A stretch of DNA of 64,000 bases from Paraburkholderia graminis C4D1M (GTDB lineage Bacteria > Pseudomonadota > Gammaproteobacteria > Burkholderiales > Burkholderiaceae), in the NCBI RefSeq assembly GCF_000172415.1, contig NZ_ABLD01000027.1, positions 18,116 through 82,115 of the forward strand, given 5' to 3'. This document shows, in pieces, positions 52,382 through 60,697 of this stretch. Position 1 is the stretch's first letter. Each line of letters starts with the position of its first letter. Under the pieces are notes generated by a model. That model worked only from the letters and a program-made list of their open reading frames with translations. It had not been told where the DNA came from and made no database searches. Both the position numbers and the translations under genes were made by a program.

Positions 52382-52386
52382 GAACC

Positions 52387-53163
52387 ATGAGCGACACAAC
52401 CACCGACCTTCTCCCCTTGGACACCCCGGCGCGCGCCCCGCTGCTGCGGGCGGCCGCACCGCGCGAAAGCACGTCCCGCGTGATCGCCGACGCGTTGCGC
52501 GAAGCGATTATCGACGGCACGCTGGCGCCCGGCGCGCCGCTGCGTCAGGACGCGATCGCGCGGCACTTCTCGGTCAGCGCGATCCCGGTGCGCGAGGCTT
52601 TGCGCCTGCTCGAAACCGAAGGCTGGGCGAAGGTCGCGGTGCACAAAGGCGCGACGGTCGCGCCGTTGTCGGCGGATGAGGCGCGCGAAATCTACGAGAT
52701 CCGTTCGGCGCTCGAGAGCCTTGCAATCGGACTCGCCATTCCGAAGCACACGGCCGCCACGTTGCGCGAATGCGCCGCGCTCGGCCGGGCGGCGGAGCGC
52801 GAGGCGGACCCGTCGCTCTACGTCGCGCGCAACGCGGCGTTTCACATGAGCCTGTATGCGCCGGCCGCGCGTCCGCAGCTCGAAGACCTGATTCGCGTGC
52901 TGCATCGGCGGGGCGAGCGTTACTTGCGCCTGAAGTTCGGCTTGCCGTCCTACAAGGGCGAATCCGACGATGAACACACCGAATTGCTCGACGCCGTGCG
53001 GCGCCGCGACGTGCCGGCCGCCCAGGCGCTCGTCGTCGCGCATCTGCTCGGCACGGGCGAACTGCTGCACCGTTTCCTGACCGAACGCGCGCAGGCGGAA
53101 GCCGCGCTCGCAAGCCAACCCAAGCCGCGCGGCCGTCCGCCGCGCGCTACTACCGGGAGTTGA
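52387..53163 (+). CDS. GntR-family (FCD) regulator of the malonate decarboxylase operon, MdcY-like
   Basis: A 258-residue FadR/VanR-type regulator. The HTH spans about 25-95 (LREAIIDGTLAPGAPLRQDAIA, HFSVSAIPVREALRLLETEG), followed by an FCD domain (about 100-240) with LYVARNAAFHMSLYAPAARPQL and DEHTELLDAVRRRD. It lies 8 bp upstream of mdcA and is co-directional, so it is the first gene of the operon it probably controls; malonate or its CoA thioester would be the effector by analogy with MdcY. No ribosome site is apparent before the ATG. Confidence 0.85.
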   Translation: MSDTTTDLLPLDTPARAPLLRAAAPRESTSRVIADALREAIIDGTLAPGAPLRQDAIARHFSVSAIPVREALRLLETEGWAKVAVHKGATVAPLSADEAREIYEIRSALESLAIGLAIPKHTAATLRECAALGRAAEREADPSLYVARNAAFHMSLYAPAARPQLEDLIRVLHRRGERYLRLKFGLPSYKGESDDEHTELLDAVRRRDVPAAQALVVAHLLGTGELLHRFLTERAQAEAALASQPKPRGRPPRATTGS

Positions 53164-53171
53164 TTGAGCCG

Positions 53172-54833
53172 ATGAACGCACCCGCCGAAGCACCATCCGC
53201 CGCACGTTCGTGGACCACGCGCCGCGACGAAAAAAAGCGCCGCCTCGCGGCCATCGCGCCGTGGCTCGAAGACGGCGTGCTGCCGTCCACGCGCATCGTC
53301 GATGCGCTCGAGACGCTGATCCAGCCCGGCGACCGCGTCGCGCTCGAAGGCGACAACCAGAAGCAGGCCGACTTCCTGTCGCGCTCGCTGGCCAAGGTCG
53401 ATCCGCAGAAGCTTCACGATCTGCATCTGCTCATCTCGAGCATCAGTCGTCCTGAGCATCTGACGCTGTTCGAGCGCGGCATCGCACATAAAGTGGATTT
53501 TGCGTTTGCCGGCCCGCAAAGCCTGCGCGTCGCGCAACTGCTCGAAGACGGGCAACTGGAGATCGGCGCGATTTATACGTACGTCGAACTGTATGCGCGC
53601 ATGTTCGTCGACCTCACGCCGCATGTCGCGCTGCTGTGCGCGGAAAAGGCCGACCGTCACGGCAATCTCTACACCGGTCCGAATACCGAGGACACACCCA
53701 CCATCGCCGAGGCGGCCGCGTTTCGTCATGGCATCGTGATCGTGCAGGTCAACGAGATCGTCGACGAACTGCCGCGCGTCGATATTCCCGGCTCGTGGGT
53801 CGACGTGGTCGTGGAGGCGGACCGCCCCTTTGCCGTCGAACCGCTGTTCACGCGCGATCCGCGCCATATCGGCGACCTCCAGGTGCTGACCGCGATGATG
53901 GTGATACGCGGCATCTACGCGCCGTACGGCGTGACGTCGCTGAACCACGGCATCGGCTTCGACACCGCGGCCATCGAACTGCTGCTGCCCACTTACGGCG
54001 AGTCGCTCGGCCTGAAGGGCAAGATCTGCCGCAACTGGACGCTCAATCCGCATCCCACGATGATCCCCGCGATCGAATCGGGCTGGGTCGACAGCATCCA
54101 TTGCTTCGGCAGCGAGGTCGGCATGGAGGCGTATATCGAGGCGCGCCCCGACGTGTTCTTCACCGGCAGCGACGGCACGCTGCGCTCGAACCGCGTGCTG
54201 TGCCAACTGGCCGGGCAATATGGGGTCGATCTATTCATCGGCTCGACGCTGCAGATCGACGCGGACGCCAATTCGTCGACGGTCACGCGCGGCCGCCTCG
54301 CCGGCTTTGGCGGTGCGCCCAACATGGGTCACGATCCGCGCGGCCGGCGTCATTCGAGCGAAGCGTGGCTCAAGCTGCTGAAAGATCAGGGGCCCGTGTC
54401 GCGCGGCCAAAAGCTCGTCGTGCAACTGGCCGAGACGTACAAGAAGGGCGGCGAGCCCACGTTCGTCGATGAACTCGACGCGGTCGCGGTAGGCGCGAAA
54501 AACGGCATGCCGATCGCGCCCGTCATGATCTACGGTGACGACGTGAGCCACGTCGTCACCGAGGAAGGCATCGCGCATCTGCACAAGGCCGAGGGCATCG
54601 ACGAACGGCGCGCGGCGATTGCCGCGGTCGCCGGCGTGACGCCGATCGGCCTGCGCGCGAAGCCGGAAAAGACGGCGGAGTTGCGCCGGCGCGGCATCGT
54701 CGCGTATCCGGAAGATCTCGGCATTCGACGCGGCGAAGCGAAGCGTTCGCTGCTCGCGGCACGCAGCATCGACGATCTCGTCACCTGGTCGGGCGGTTTG
54801 TACGCGCCGCCGGCGCGCTTCAGGAGCTGGTGA
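53172..54833 (+). CDS. mdcA: Malonate decarboxylase alpha subunit (acetyl-ACP:malonate transferase)
   Basis: A 553-residue CoA-transferase-family subunit that swaps malonate for acetate on the acyl carrier protein. Recognisable segments include LEGDNQKQADFLSRSLAKVDP, TEDTPTIAEAAAFRHGIVIVQ, GVTSLNHGIGFDTAAIELLLPT and DLGIRRGEAKRSLLAARSIDDLV. The ATG at 53172 is used; a TTG four codons earlier is in frame. Length fits MdcA (about 550). First structural gene of mdcABCDEGH. Confidence 0.95.
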   Translation: MNAPAEAPSAARSWTTRRDEKKRRLAAIAPWLEDGVLPSTRIVDALETLIQPGDRVALEGDNQKQADFLSRSLAKVDPQKLHDLHLLISSISRPEHLTLFERGIAHKVDFAFAGPQSLRVAQLLEDGQLEIGAIYTYVELYARMFVDLTPHVALLCAEKADRHGNLYTGPNTEDTPTIAEAAAFRHGIVIVQVNEIVDELPRVDIPGSWVDVVVEADRPFAVEPLFTRDPRHIGDLQVLTAMMVIRGIYAPYGVTSLNHGIGFDTAAIELLLPTYGESLGLKGKICRNWTLNPHPTMIPAIESGWVDSIHCFGSEVGMEAYIEARPDVFFTGSDGTLRSNRVLCQLAGQYGVDLFIGSTLQIDADANSSTVTRGRLAGFGGAPNMGHDPRGRRHSSEAWLKLLKDQGPVSRGQKLVVQLAETYKKGGEPTFVDELDAVAVGAKNGMPIAPVMIYGDDVSHVVTEEGIAHLHKAEGIDERRAAIAAVAGVTPIGLRAKPEKTAELRRRGIVAYPEDLGIRRGEAKRSLLAARSIDDLVTWSGGLYAPPARFRSW

Positions 54834-55870
54834 TGAGAGCCGCTGCTTTGTTGGAGCGCGAAGAGGCGCCATGCGTGTCCGCGATAGAGATGCCCGAGCC
54901 GCTCGCGCGAGCGTGTGCCTGGACCGAGCGCGACGACGCGCCGTATGCCCGGGCCACGCAAGCTCTGCATCCGGTCATGACAGCGGCCGCTGCTTCTGAC
55001 GAACGTGTCGCGAAGCGCGCACAAGACTCATGCTCTGACTCGCAACTTGCCCATTACGCCGTAACCGCGCTGATCGACGAAGCCGAGCTCACGCCGAAGC
55101 CCGCGCTCGTCGACCGGCGCGGCAGCGGCGCGCATCGCGATCTCGACCTCGCCATCATGCGACGCTCGGCGCACGCGCTCGAGCCGACCTTCGCCGCACT
55201 CGCGCGCACGGCGCGGCGGCGCGGCGAGCCGTCGGCGCTATTGCGCGCCGAACTCGCGCAAATCGGCCGCGCGGGCGAGCAGGACATGCTGCGCGCGACC
55301 GGCGGCAGCAACGCGCATCGCGGCGCGATCTGGATCGTCGGGCTGCTGGTCGCGGGCGCGTCGTTCGCGGATGCCGCGCTCCGGCTCGACCCCTCGGCGA
55401 TCTGCCGGCGAGCCGCGCAGATCGCCTGCTTCCCCGATCGCTTCGCAGCCGCCACCGACAGTCACGGCGAACGCGCGCGTCAACGCTATCAGGTCGGCGG
55501 CGCGCGCCGCGAGGCGCAGGAAGGCTTCCCGCATGTGATCGCCGTCGGCTTGCCGGCGCTGATCGCGGCACGCGAGCGCGGCATTGCCGAAGACGCCGCG
55601 CGCGTCGACGCCCTGCTCTCCATCATGGCCTCGCTCGACGACACCTGCCTGCTGCATCGCGCGGGTCTCGCAGGCTTGCATGCCGGCCAGCATGGCGCGC
55701 GGCGCGTGCTGCAAGCCGGCGGCAGTTCGACGCGCGCAGGCCGTGACGCGCTGGCCGCGCTCGAACGCGACTTGCTGTCGCTCAACGCATCGCCCGGCGG
55801 CGCAGCCGATCTGCTCGCCGCCACCCTTTTCCTCGACATGCTGGCGCATCACGACGTCAGCGGGAGCTGA
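54833..55870 (+). CDS. mdcB: Triphosphoribosyl-dephospho-CoA synthase (MdcB, CitG family)
   Basis: A 345-residue enzyme that makes the prosthetic-group precursor 2'-(5''-triphosphoribosyl)-3'-dephospho-CoA from ATP and dephospho-CoA. CitG motifs: LTPKPALVDRRGSGAHRDLDL, RLDPSAICRRAAQIA-like middle, STRAGRDALAALERDLL and SPGGAADLLAATLFLD near the end. The N-terminus carries about 65 extra low-complexity residues; the start at 54833 is supported by AGGAG and a TGATG overlap with mdcA, but an internal Met is possible. Confidence 0.9.
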   Translation: MRAAALLEREEAPCVSAIEMPEPLARACAWTERDDAPYARATQALHPVMTAAAASDERVAKRAQDSCSDSQLAHYAVTALIDEAELTPKPALVDRRGSGAHRDLDLAIMRRSAHALEPTFAALARTARRRGEPSALLRAELAQIGRAGEQDMLRATGGSNAHRGAIWIVGLLVAGASFADAALRLDPSAICRRAAQIACFPDRFAAATDSHGERARQRYQVGGARREAQEGFPHVIAVGLPALIAARERGIAEDAARVDALLSIMASLDDTCLLHRAGLAGLHAGQHGARRVLQAGGSSTRAGRDALAALERDLLSLNASPGGAADLLAATLFLDMLAHHDVSGS

Positions 55871-55875
55871 GCCTC

Positions 55876-56190
55876 ATGGAACATCTGACCTTCGACTATC
55901 CGGCGCAACGCGCCGTCACGGCCCGTGCGCACGTCGGCGTGGTGGGTTCGGGCGATCTGGAAGTGTTGCTCTCGCCCACCGATAATCCCAACGCGCTCGC
56001 TGCACATGTCGTGGTTCGAACGAGCGTCGACGGCTACAGCCATATCTGGAAAAGCGTGCTGGACCGCTTTTTCACCCGCTACGACGGCGCCGCGCAAATC
56101 GAAATCAACGACTTCGGCGCGACGCCGGGTGTGGTCGCATTGCGGCTCGCGGAAGCGGTCGAGGCCGCCGAACAGGGAGACGACGCATGA
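55876..56190 (+). CDS. mdcC: Malonate decarboxylase acyl carrier protein (delta subunit)
   Basis: A 104-residue acyl carrier protein. Ser25 in HVGVVGSGDLEVLL occupies the position that carries the phosphoribosyl-dephospho-CoA arm in the Klebsiella protein. DGYSHIWKSVLDRFF and INDFGATPGVVALRL complete the family pattern. The last 4 bp overlap mdcD (ATGA). Confidence 0.95.
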   Translation: MEHLTFDYPAQRAVTARAHVGVVGSGDLEVLLSPTDNPNALAAHVVVRTSVDGYSHIWKSVLDRFFTRYDGAAQIEINDFGATPGVVALRLAEAVEAAEQGDDA

Positions 56191-57083
56191 GCACGCCCGC
56201 GACTGTGCATGCCGCGCCGCTGCTGCGCGAGAGCTTCATCGAACTGCCCGCGCGTGAGCGCGCCCGCGCGCTGCTCGACCCGGGCAGCTTCCGCGAACTG
56301 CTCGGCCCGTTCGACAGGATCGAATCGCCGTGGCTGCCGCTGCAAGGCGTCGTGTGCCAGGCCGATGACGGCTGCGTGATCGCGCGCGGCACGATCGACG
56401 GCGAGCCCGCCGTGATTGCCGCGATCGAGTCCGCGTTCCAGGGTGGCAGCATCGGCGAAGTGTCGGGCAGCAAGATCGCCGCCGCGCTCGAGATGGCGTT
56501 GCGCGATTGCGAGCGCGGCAAGATCGTACGGCCGGTCGTGCTGTTCGAAACCGGCGGCGTGCGGCTTCAGGAAGCCAACCTGGGCCTCGCCGTAATCGCC
56601 GAGATGCAGGCGGCCATCGTCGCGCTGCGCCGGCACGTGCCGGTGGTCGGCGTGATCGCGGGCATGGTGGGCTGCTTCGGCGGCATGTCGCTGGCCGCGG
56701 CGTTGTGCTCGTATCTGGTCGTGACGAAGCAGGGGCGGCTCGGCATGAACGGGCCCGAAGTGATCGAGCAGGAAGCGGGCATCGACGAACTGGATGCGTC
56801 CGACCGGCGCCGCGTGTGGCAGTTGATCGGCGGCGAGCAGCGCGTGGCGAGTTCGCTCGCAGACCAGCTCGTGGACGACGACGCCGCGGACGTGCGCGCC
56901 GCCGTGCATGCCGCGTTCGTGCAAGGCGTGCCGGCCGCGCATCGCAGCGAACAGGTCGACACGTTCTTGCAGCGGCTCGCGCGGATCGATCCGGCGAGCG
57001 TCACGCCGGAGAGCATGCGCGAGGTCTATGCAGCCGAAGCGACTCAAGCGCCACAATCCCACTCACGCAAGGAGCAAGCATGA
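56187..57083 (+). CDS. mdcD: Malonate decarboxylase beta subunit
   Basis: A 298-residue carboxyltransferase-fold subunit that with MdcE decarboxylates malonyl-S-ACP. AREREL-type N-terminus, DDGCVIARGTIDGEPAVIAAIESAFQGGSIGEVSGSK (quoted by key parts) and GCFGGMSLAAALCSYLVVTKQGRLGMNGPEVIEQE are family-typical; the Gly-rich oxyanion region is intact. Overlaps mdcC and mdcE by 4 bp at each end. Confidence 0.95.
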   Translation: MSTPATVHAAPLLRESFIELPARERARALLDPGSFRELLGPFDRIESPWLPLQGVVCQADDGCVIARGTIDGEPAVIAAIESAFQGGSIGEVSGSKIAAALEMALRDCERGKIVRPVVLFETGGVRLQEANLGLAVIAEMQAAIVALRRHVPVVGVIAGMVGCFGGMSLAAALCSYLVVTKQGRLGMNGPEVIEQEAGIDELDASDRRRVWQLIGGEQRVASSLADQLVDDDAADVRAAVHAAFVQGVPAAHRSEQVDTFLQRLARIDPASVTPESMREVYAAEATQAPQSHSRKEQA

Positions 57084-57895
57084 GCGACACCTCACTGAGC
57101 CGCGGCGCGCGCTGGTTCCATGCGCTCGCCGGCGAATCCCGCAACGCGGCGCCCGTGTGGAGCGCCGACGCGCCGCTCGGCGGCGAAACCGCCCGCTTCA
57201 TCACGGTCGTGCCCGACGCCGCCAACCGCTTTCCGCGCGCGACCGACAACGTCGTCGGACTCGAACAGGGCTGGCTGCTCGCGCGAGCCGTTCGCGAAGT
57301 GATCGCTGACGATGCGGCAAGCGCCACGCGTCGTCCGATCGTCGCGATCGTCGATGTGAAGAGCCAGGCGTACGGCTATCGCGAGGAAATGCTCGGCATT
57401 CATCTCGCGTGCGCCGCAGCGGTCGACGCGTATGCGTCCGCTCGCGATGCGGGGCATCCGGTGATTGCGCTGATCGTCGGACCGGCAATGTCGGGCGCGT
57501 TCCTCGCGCACGGTTATCAGGCCGATCGCATCGTCGCGCTCGACGCGCCCGGCACGATGGTTCACGCGATGGGCAAGGAAGCCGCCGCGCGCGTCACGCG
57601 CCGCACGGTCGAGGCGCTCGACGCGCTCGGCGAGACGATCGTGCCGATGTCTTACTCGATGGCCTCGTTCGCGAAGCTCGGTCTGCTCGATCAATTGATC
57701 GAAGGTATCGACGCCGACGCGCCGGACGCCGCGCAGATCGCGCGCGTGCAGCAGGTGTTGTGCGAACAGATCGGCAGTGCGCGCGCCGGCAGCCGCACGC
57801 TTGCGCGTCGGCTCGAATCCGCGGCGGCGCAGAAGAACCGCGCGGCGTCCATCGAAGTGCGGCGGCGTCTCGCCGAGCAATGGGATGCCGTGTAA
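57080..57895 (+). CDS. mdcE: Malonate decarboxylase gamma subunit
   Basis: A 271-residue partner of MdcD. Start ATG at 57080 overlaps the mdcD stop (ATGA) and has AAGGAGCAAGC in front. SRGARWFHALAG, FPRATDNVVGLEQGW, VDVKSQAYGYREEMLGIH and IVGPAMSGAFLAHGYQADRIVALDAPGTMVHAMG match MdcE. The long open frame to the left belongs to another frame of mdcD. Confidence 0.95.
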   Translation: MSDTSLSRGARWFHALAGESRNAAPVWSADAPLGGETARFITVVPDAANRFPRATDNVVGLEQGWLLARAVREVIADDAASATRRPIVAIVDVKSQAYGYREEMLGIHLACAAAVDAYASARDAGHPVIALIVGPAMSGAFLAHGYQADRIVALDAPGTMVHAMGKEAAARVTRRTVEALDALGETIVPMSYSMASFAKLGLLDQLIEGIDADAPDAAQIARVQQVLCEQIGSARAGSRTLARRLESAAAQKNRAASIEVRRRLAEQWDAV

Positions 57896-58590
57896 TGCCG
57901 ATCTGCGCCGCGCCGCCGTTTGCAAGCGAGGCCGCTGCGTCGTGCGACGAACGCTGGCGCGCGCATGACTTGCTGCGCTTGCGGCGCCTCGCTGCATTCG
58001 ACGGCGAACCCGACTGGGTGCGCGATGCGTTCGAGCGCGCGCCGTATGCGGTCGTGCGGCGCGCGCTCGCCGCGCCCGGCTTCGTTGCGATCGGCTTGCG
58101 CGGCGCGCAGCGGTCTCAGCGGTACGGCACGTGGGCCGCATCGACGGATATTGTCGAAGCCGTTTCGCCCGAGGCGTTGGTGCGAAACGAGCCCGATGCA
58201 ACGCGCGCCGCGTTGCCCGCGTTCGTCGCGTTCGCCCGGTTGCAACGGGATGCACAAAGCGCACTCAACGCGCTTGTCTGGGGCCCGACCGGCAGCGTTG
58301 GTTTCGAACTCGCCACGCAAACGGCAGCAGTCACGCAATCGAGCGATCTCGATCTATTGATTCGGACACCGGAACGTTTGTCGCGTGAATGCGCGGCGGA
58401 CTTGCTGAGCTATCTGCAAACGCTCGCGCGCGAAACCGGCATTCGCATCGACGCGCAACTCGAGACACCAGCAGGCGGCGTCGCGCTCGCCGAGTGGGCC
58501 GCCGGCAAGCCACGCGTGATGGCGCGTCATGCAAGCGGCCCGCAACTGCTTGCCGATCCGTGGGTCTGCGTTCATCGGACGGAACTCTGA
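57895..58590 (+). CDS. mdcG: Phosphoribosyl-dephospho-CoA transferase (MdcG)
   Basis: A 231-residue nucleotidyltransferase-fold enzyme that attaches the prosthetic group to Ser25 of MdcC. AHDLLRLRR, PYAVVRRA, GLRGAQRSQRYGTW and WGPTGSVGFELATQ, then SSDLDLLIR with the paired metal-binding aspartates, fit the family. TAATG overlap with mdcE; no separate ribosome site is visible, so translation is probably coupled. Confidence 0.92.
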   Translation: MPICAAPPFASEAAASCDERWRAHDLLRLRRLAAFDGEPDWVRDAFERAPYAVVRRALAAPGFVAIGLRGAQRSQRYGTWAASTDIVEAVSPEALVRNEPDATRAALPAFVAFARLQRDAQSALNALVWGPTGSVGFELATQTAAVTQSSDLDLLIRTPERLSRECAADLLSYLQTLARETGIRIDAQLETPAGGVALAEWAAGKPRVMARHASGPQLLADPWVCVHRTEL

Positions 58591-59522
58591 TGCTCGCGCT
58601 GATCTTCCCAGGCCAGGGCGCTCAGAGCGACGGCTTTCTGCATCGGCTGCCGTCGCATCCCGCCGTGCGCGCAACATTCGATGAAGCGTCCAGCGTGCTA
58701 GGCGCCGACGTGCTCACACTCGACACGCCCGATGCGTTGCGCTCGACTGTTGCCGTGCAATGCGGACTGACCGTCGCAGGCGTGGCGATCGCGCGTGCCC
58801 TCGCGAATGAAGGACTGACGCCGGACCTGAGCGCCGGTTTGTCGGTGGGCGCGTACCCGGCGGCGGTGAGCTGCGGCGCGCTCCCCTTCCCCGACGCTTT
58901 GAAGATGGTCCGCCGCCGCGCGGAACTGATGGAAGCGGCGTATCCATCGGGCTACGGTCTCGCGGCTGTTTCCGGCTTGACGGAGCATGAACTCGCCGCG
59001 CTCGCCGCACGGCACATCGACGAAGGCGAGCCGCCCGTTTATATCGGCAACGTGAACGCGCCGCGTCAGATCGTGATGGCGGGGGCGAACACCGCGCTCG
59101 ATAGCTTCATCCACCGCGCTCTGGATGCAGGCGCGCGCAAGGCGACGCGTCTTGCGGTCAGCGTTCCTTCGCATTGCGAACTGCTCGCGCAAGCAAGCGA
59201 CGAACTCAGCGCGTATGCGCGCACGATTCCGTTTCGCGCGCCGCAAAGCGTGTACATCGGCAATCGCGGCGGCCGTCCGCTGTATACAGCCGATGCGATT
59301 CGCGACGATCTCGCGACCAACATGCGCTACACCGTGCGCTGGTTCGACGCGCTCACCGTGATGCAGGAAATGGGTGCGCGCGTCACGATCGAGGCGCCGC
59401 CTGGCCAGGTGTTGACCGACATCGCGCGCGAGCATTATCCGGAGATGGCCGCGCTTGCAGCGAGCACGCTTCCGTTTGAACGGCTCGCCGCGACGGCGCG
59501 GCGGCGCCTCGAACGCGAGTAG
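58590..59522 (+). CDS. mdcH: Malonyl-CoA:ACP transacylase (MdcH)
   Basis: A 310-residue FabD-type acyltransferase that loads malonyl on MdcC to prime the cycle. LALIFPGQGAQSDG at the start, nucleophile Ser in GLSVGAYPAAV (His of the usual GHSxG replaced by Leu, as in other MdcH), NVNAPRQIVMAG and SVPSHCELL with the catalytic His. Joined to mdcG by TGATG. Last gene of the operon; the converging LysR gene ends 28 bp later. Confidence 0.93.
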   Translation: MLALIFPGQGAQSDGFLHRLPSHPAVRATFDEASSVLGADVLTLDTPDALRSTVAVQCGLTVAGVAIARALANEGLTPDLSAGLSVGAYPAAVSCGALPFPDALKMVRRRAELMEAAYPSGYGLAAVSGLTEHELAALAARHIDEGEPPVYIGNVNAPRQIVMAGANTALDSFIHRALDAGARKATRLAVSVPSHCELLAQASDELSAYARTIPFRAPQSVYIGNRGGRPLYTADAIRDDLATNMRYTVRWFDALTVMQEMGARVTIEAPPGQVLTDIAREHYPEMAALAASTLPFERLAATARRRLERE

Positions 59523-59549
59523 CGAGCCGCGCTTCATGCAGCGCTTGAT

Positions 59550-60488
59550 CTAGCGCTTTTCGATCAACTGCCGCCCCATCGCTTTCGCATACTGATCGCA
59601 CGCATTGCGTGCGACGCGCGCGGCCGCCAGCACGCCGACGTCCGCGTCGTCGCGGTAGTACATCGCTACATTGATCGGCGGCGGCAGCGGGCGCACCTGC
59701 AAGTGCCCCAGTTCTCCGCTCCCGAGAAACGGCTCGACGAAAAGCGCGGGCACCGCCGCGATGCCATAGCCGTCGCGCAAGAGCTTCACGATGACCGCCA
59801 CGGAAGGCATGCACGTCACCTGCGTCTCGGCAAACGGCACGCCGGCACGGCGCGCAAGCGTCTGCACGATAGCCTCGACGGCGATTTGCGGCGCGGTGCC
59901 GCGGCCGAACGTCAGCACCGGCTTGCTCAACAGCGTGTCGGCATGCTTCGCGCGAGTCGCGGGGATGAGGTCGCTGCGCGCGATCCAGCGCACCGGATAA
60001 CTCGCGAGCAGCGCGGATACGATCGACGTCTCCAGCTCTCCCACTTCTTCCACCTGAATCACGAGATCGAGTTCGCCCGCGCGCAGACGAGGGCCGAGCA
60101 CCGCGCTTGAATCCACGGTCAAGTCCACGACGATGCGGTGGTACTCGAGGTTCAGCATGCGAATGTAGTCGGGCAGCCAGCTATGCACGACCGTTTCGAT
60201 CACACCGAGGCGCAGACGCGTCGCCAATTGCGTTTCGTCCTGCGCGGCGAGTTGCAGCGAGCGCGTGGCCTGCACGACCGAGCGCGCATGCGCGAGCAGA
60301 CGCTCGCCGTTTGCCGTGAGCTTGAACTCGGGCGCGTCGCGCTCGATCAATTCGACGCCAAGCTCGGATTCCAGCGTTTTAATACGCAACGAAATCGCGG
60401 CGGGGGTGGCGTGCATCGCGGTCGCCGTCGCGCGAAAACTGCCGAGCCGCGCGAGCGTGAGAAACGTTTCGACGAAGCGGGTATTCAT
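59550..60488 (-). CDS. LysR-family regulator, divergent from the DUF1445-MFS pair
   Basis: A 312-residue LTTR with HTH at residues 1-65 (FVETFLTLARLGSFRATATA, TPAAISLRIKTLESELGVEL) and an effector domain (LRLGVIETVVHSWLPDYIRML, LVIQVEEVGELE). Convergent to mdcH and divergent from the hydro-lyase-like gene, whose promoter region contains a palindromic site. It probably regulates that pair rather than mdc, although a role in malonate uptake control cannot be excluded. Confidence 0.88.
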   Translation of the reverse strand: MNTRFVETFLTLARLGSFRATATAMHATPAAISLRIKTLESELGVELIERDAPEFKLTANGERLLAHARSVVQATRSLQLAAQDETQLATRLRLGVIETVVHSWLPDYIRMLNLEYHRIVVDLTVDSSAVLGPRLRAGELDLVIQVEEVGELETSIVSALLASYPVRWIARSDLIPATRAKHADTLLSKPVLTFGRGTAPQIAVEAIVQTLARRAGVPFAETQVTCMPSVAVIVKLLRDGYGIAAVPALFVEPFLGSGELGHLQVRPLPPPINVAMYYRDDADVGVLAAARVARNACDQYAKAMGRQLIEKR

Positions 60489-60509
60489 TGCATGAGGTCT
60501 CGCGATAAC

Positions 60510-60553
60510 GAATGAGGCGCGAATGAGACGCGAATGAGACGCGAATGAGGCCC
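60510..60553. repeat. Four 11-bp tandem units
   Basis: GAATGAGRCGC repeated four times (last copy GAATGAGGCCC), starting 22 bp upstream of the LysR start codon. It forms part of the LysR gene leader. Confidence 0.88.
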
Positions 60554-60584
60554 ACGATCATCGCCGGAAAACGGGTCGCGCCGC

Positions 60585-60603
60585 CGTTAAGTTTAATTTA
60601 ACG
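60585..60603. promoter_or_regulatory. LysR-type palindrome CGTTAA-N7-TTAACG
   Basis: Perfect 6-bp arms around an AT-rich 7-bp centre, between the divergent LysR and DUF1445 genes, of the T-N11-A kind that LysR proteins bind. Confidence 0.55.
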
Positions 60604-60697
60604 AATCGCAAGAAAAACTCGCTGGATCGATATTTTTGACGTTACTAATCTGGAACGCATCAGAAGGCCAGTCCCGTCAACTTCAGTCGAGCAGTTC

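Larger units (their letters stand above)
51824..52386. other. Intergenic region upstream of yefM and of the mdc regulator
   Basis: About 560 bp. It holds a perfect TGTACAG-ACTG-CTGTACA palindrome (51992-52009) and the AT-rich promoter just before the mdc regulator. Open frames on both strands are compositional; I support no gene here. Confidence 0.5.
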
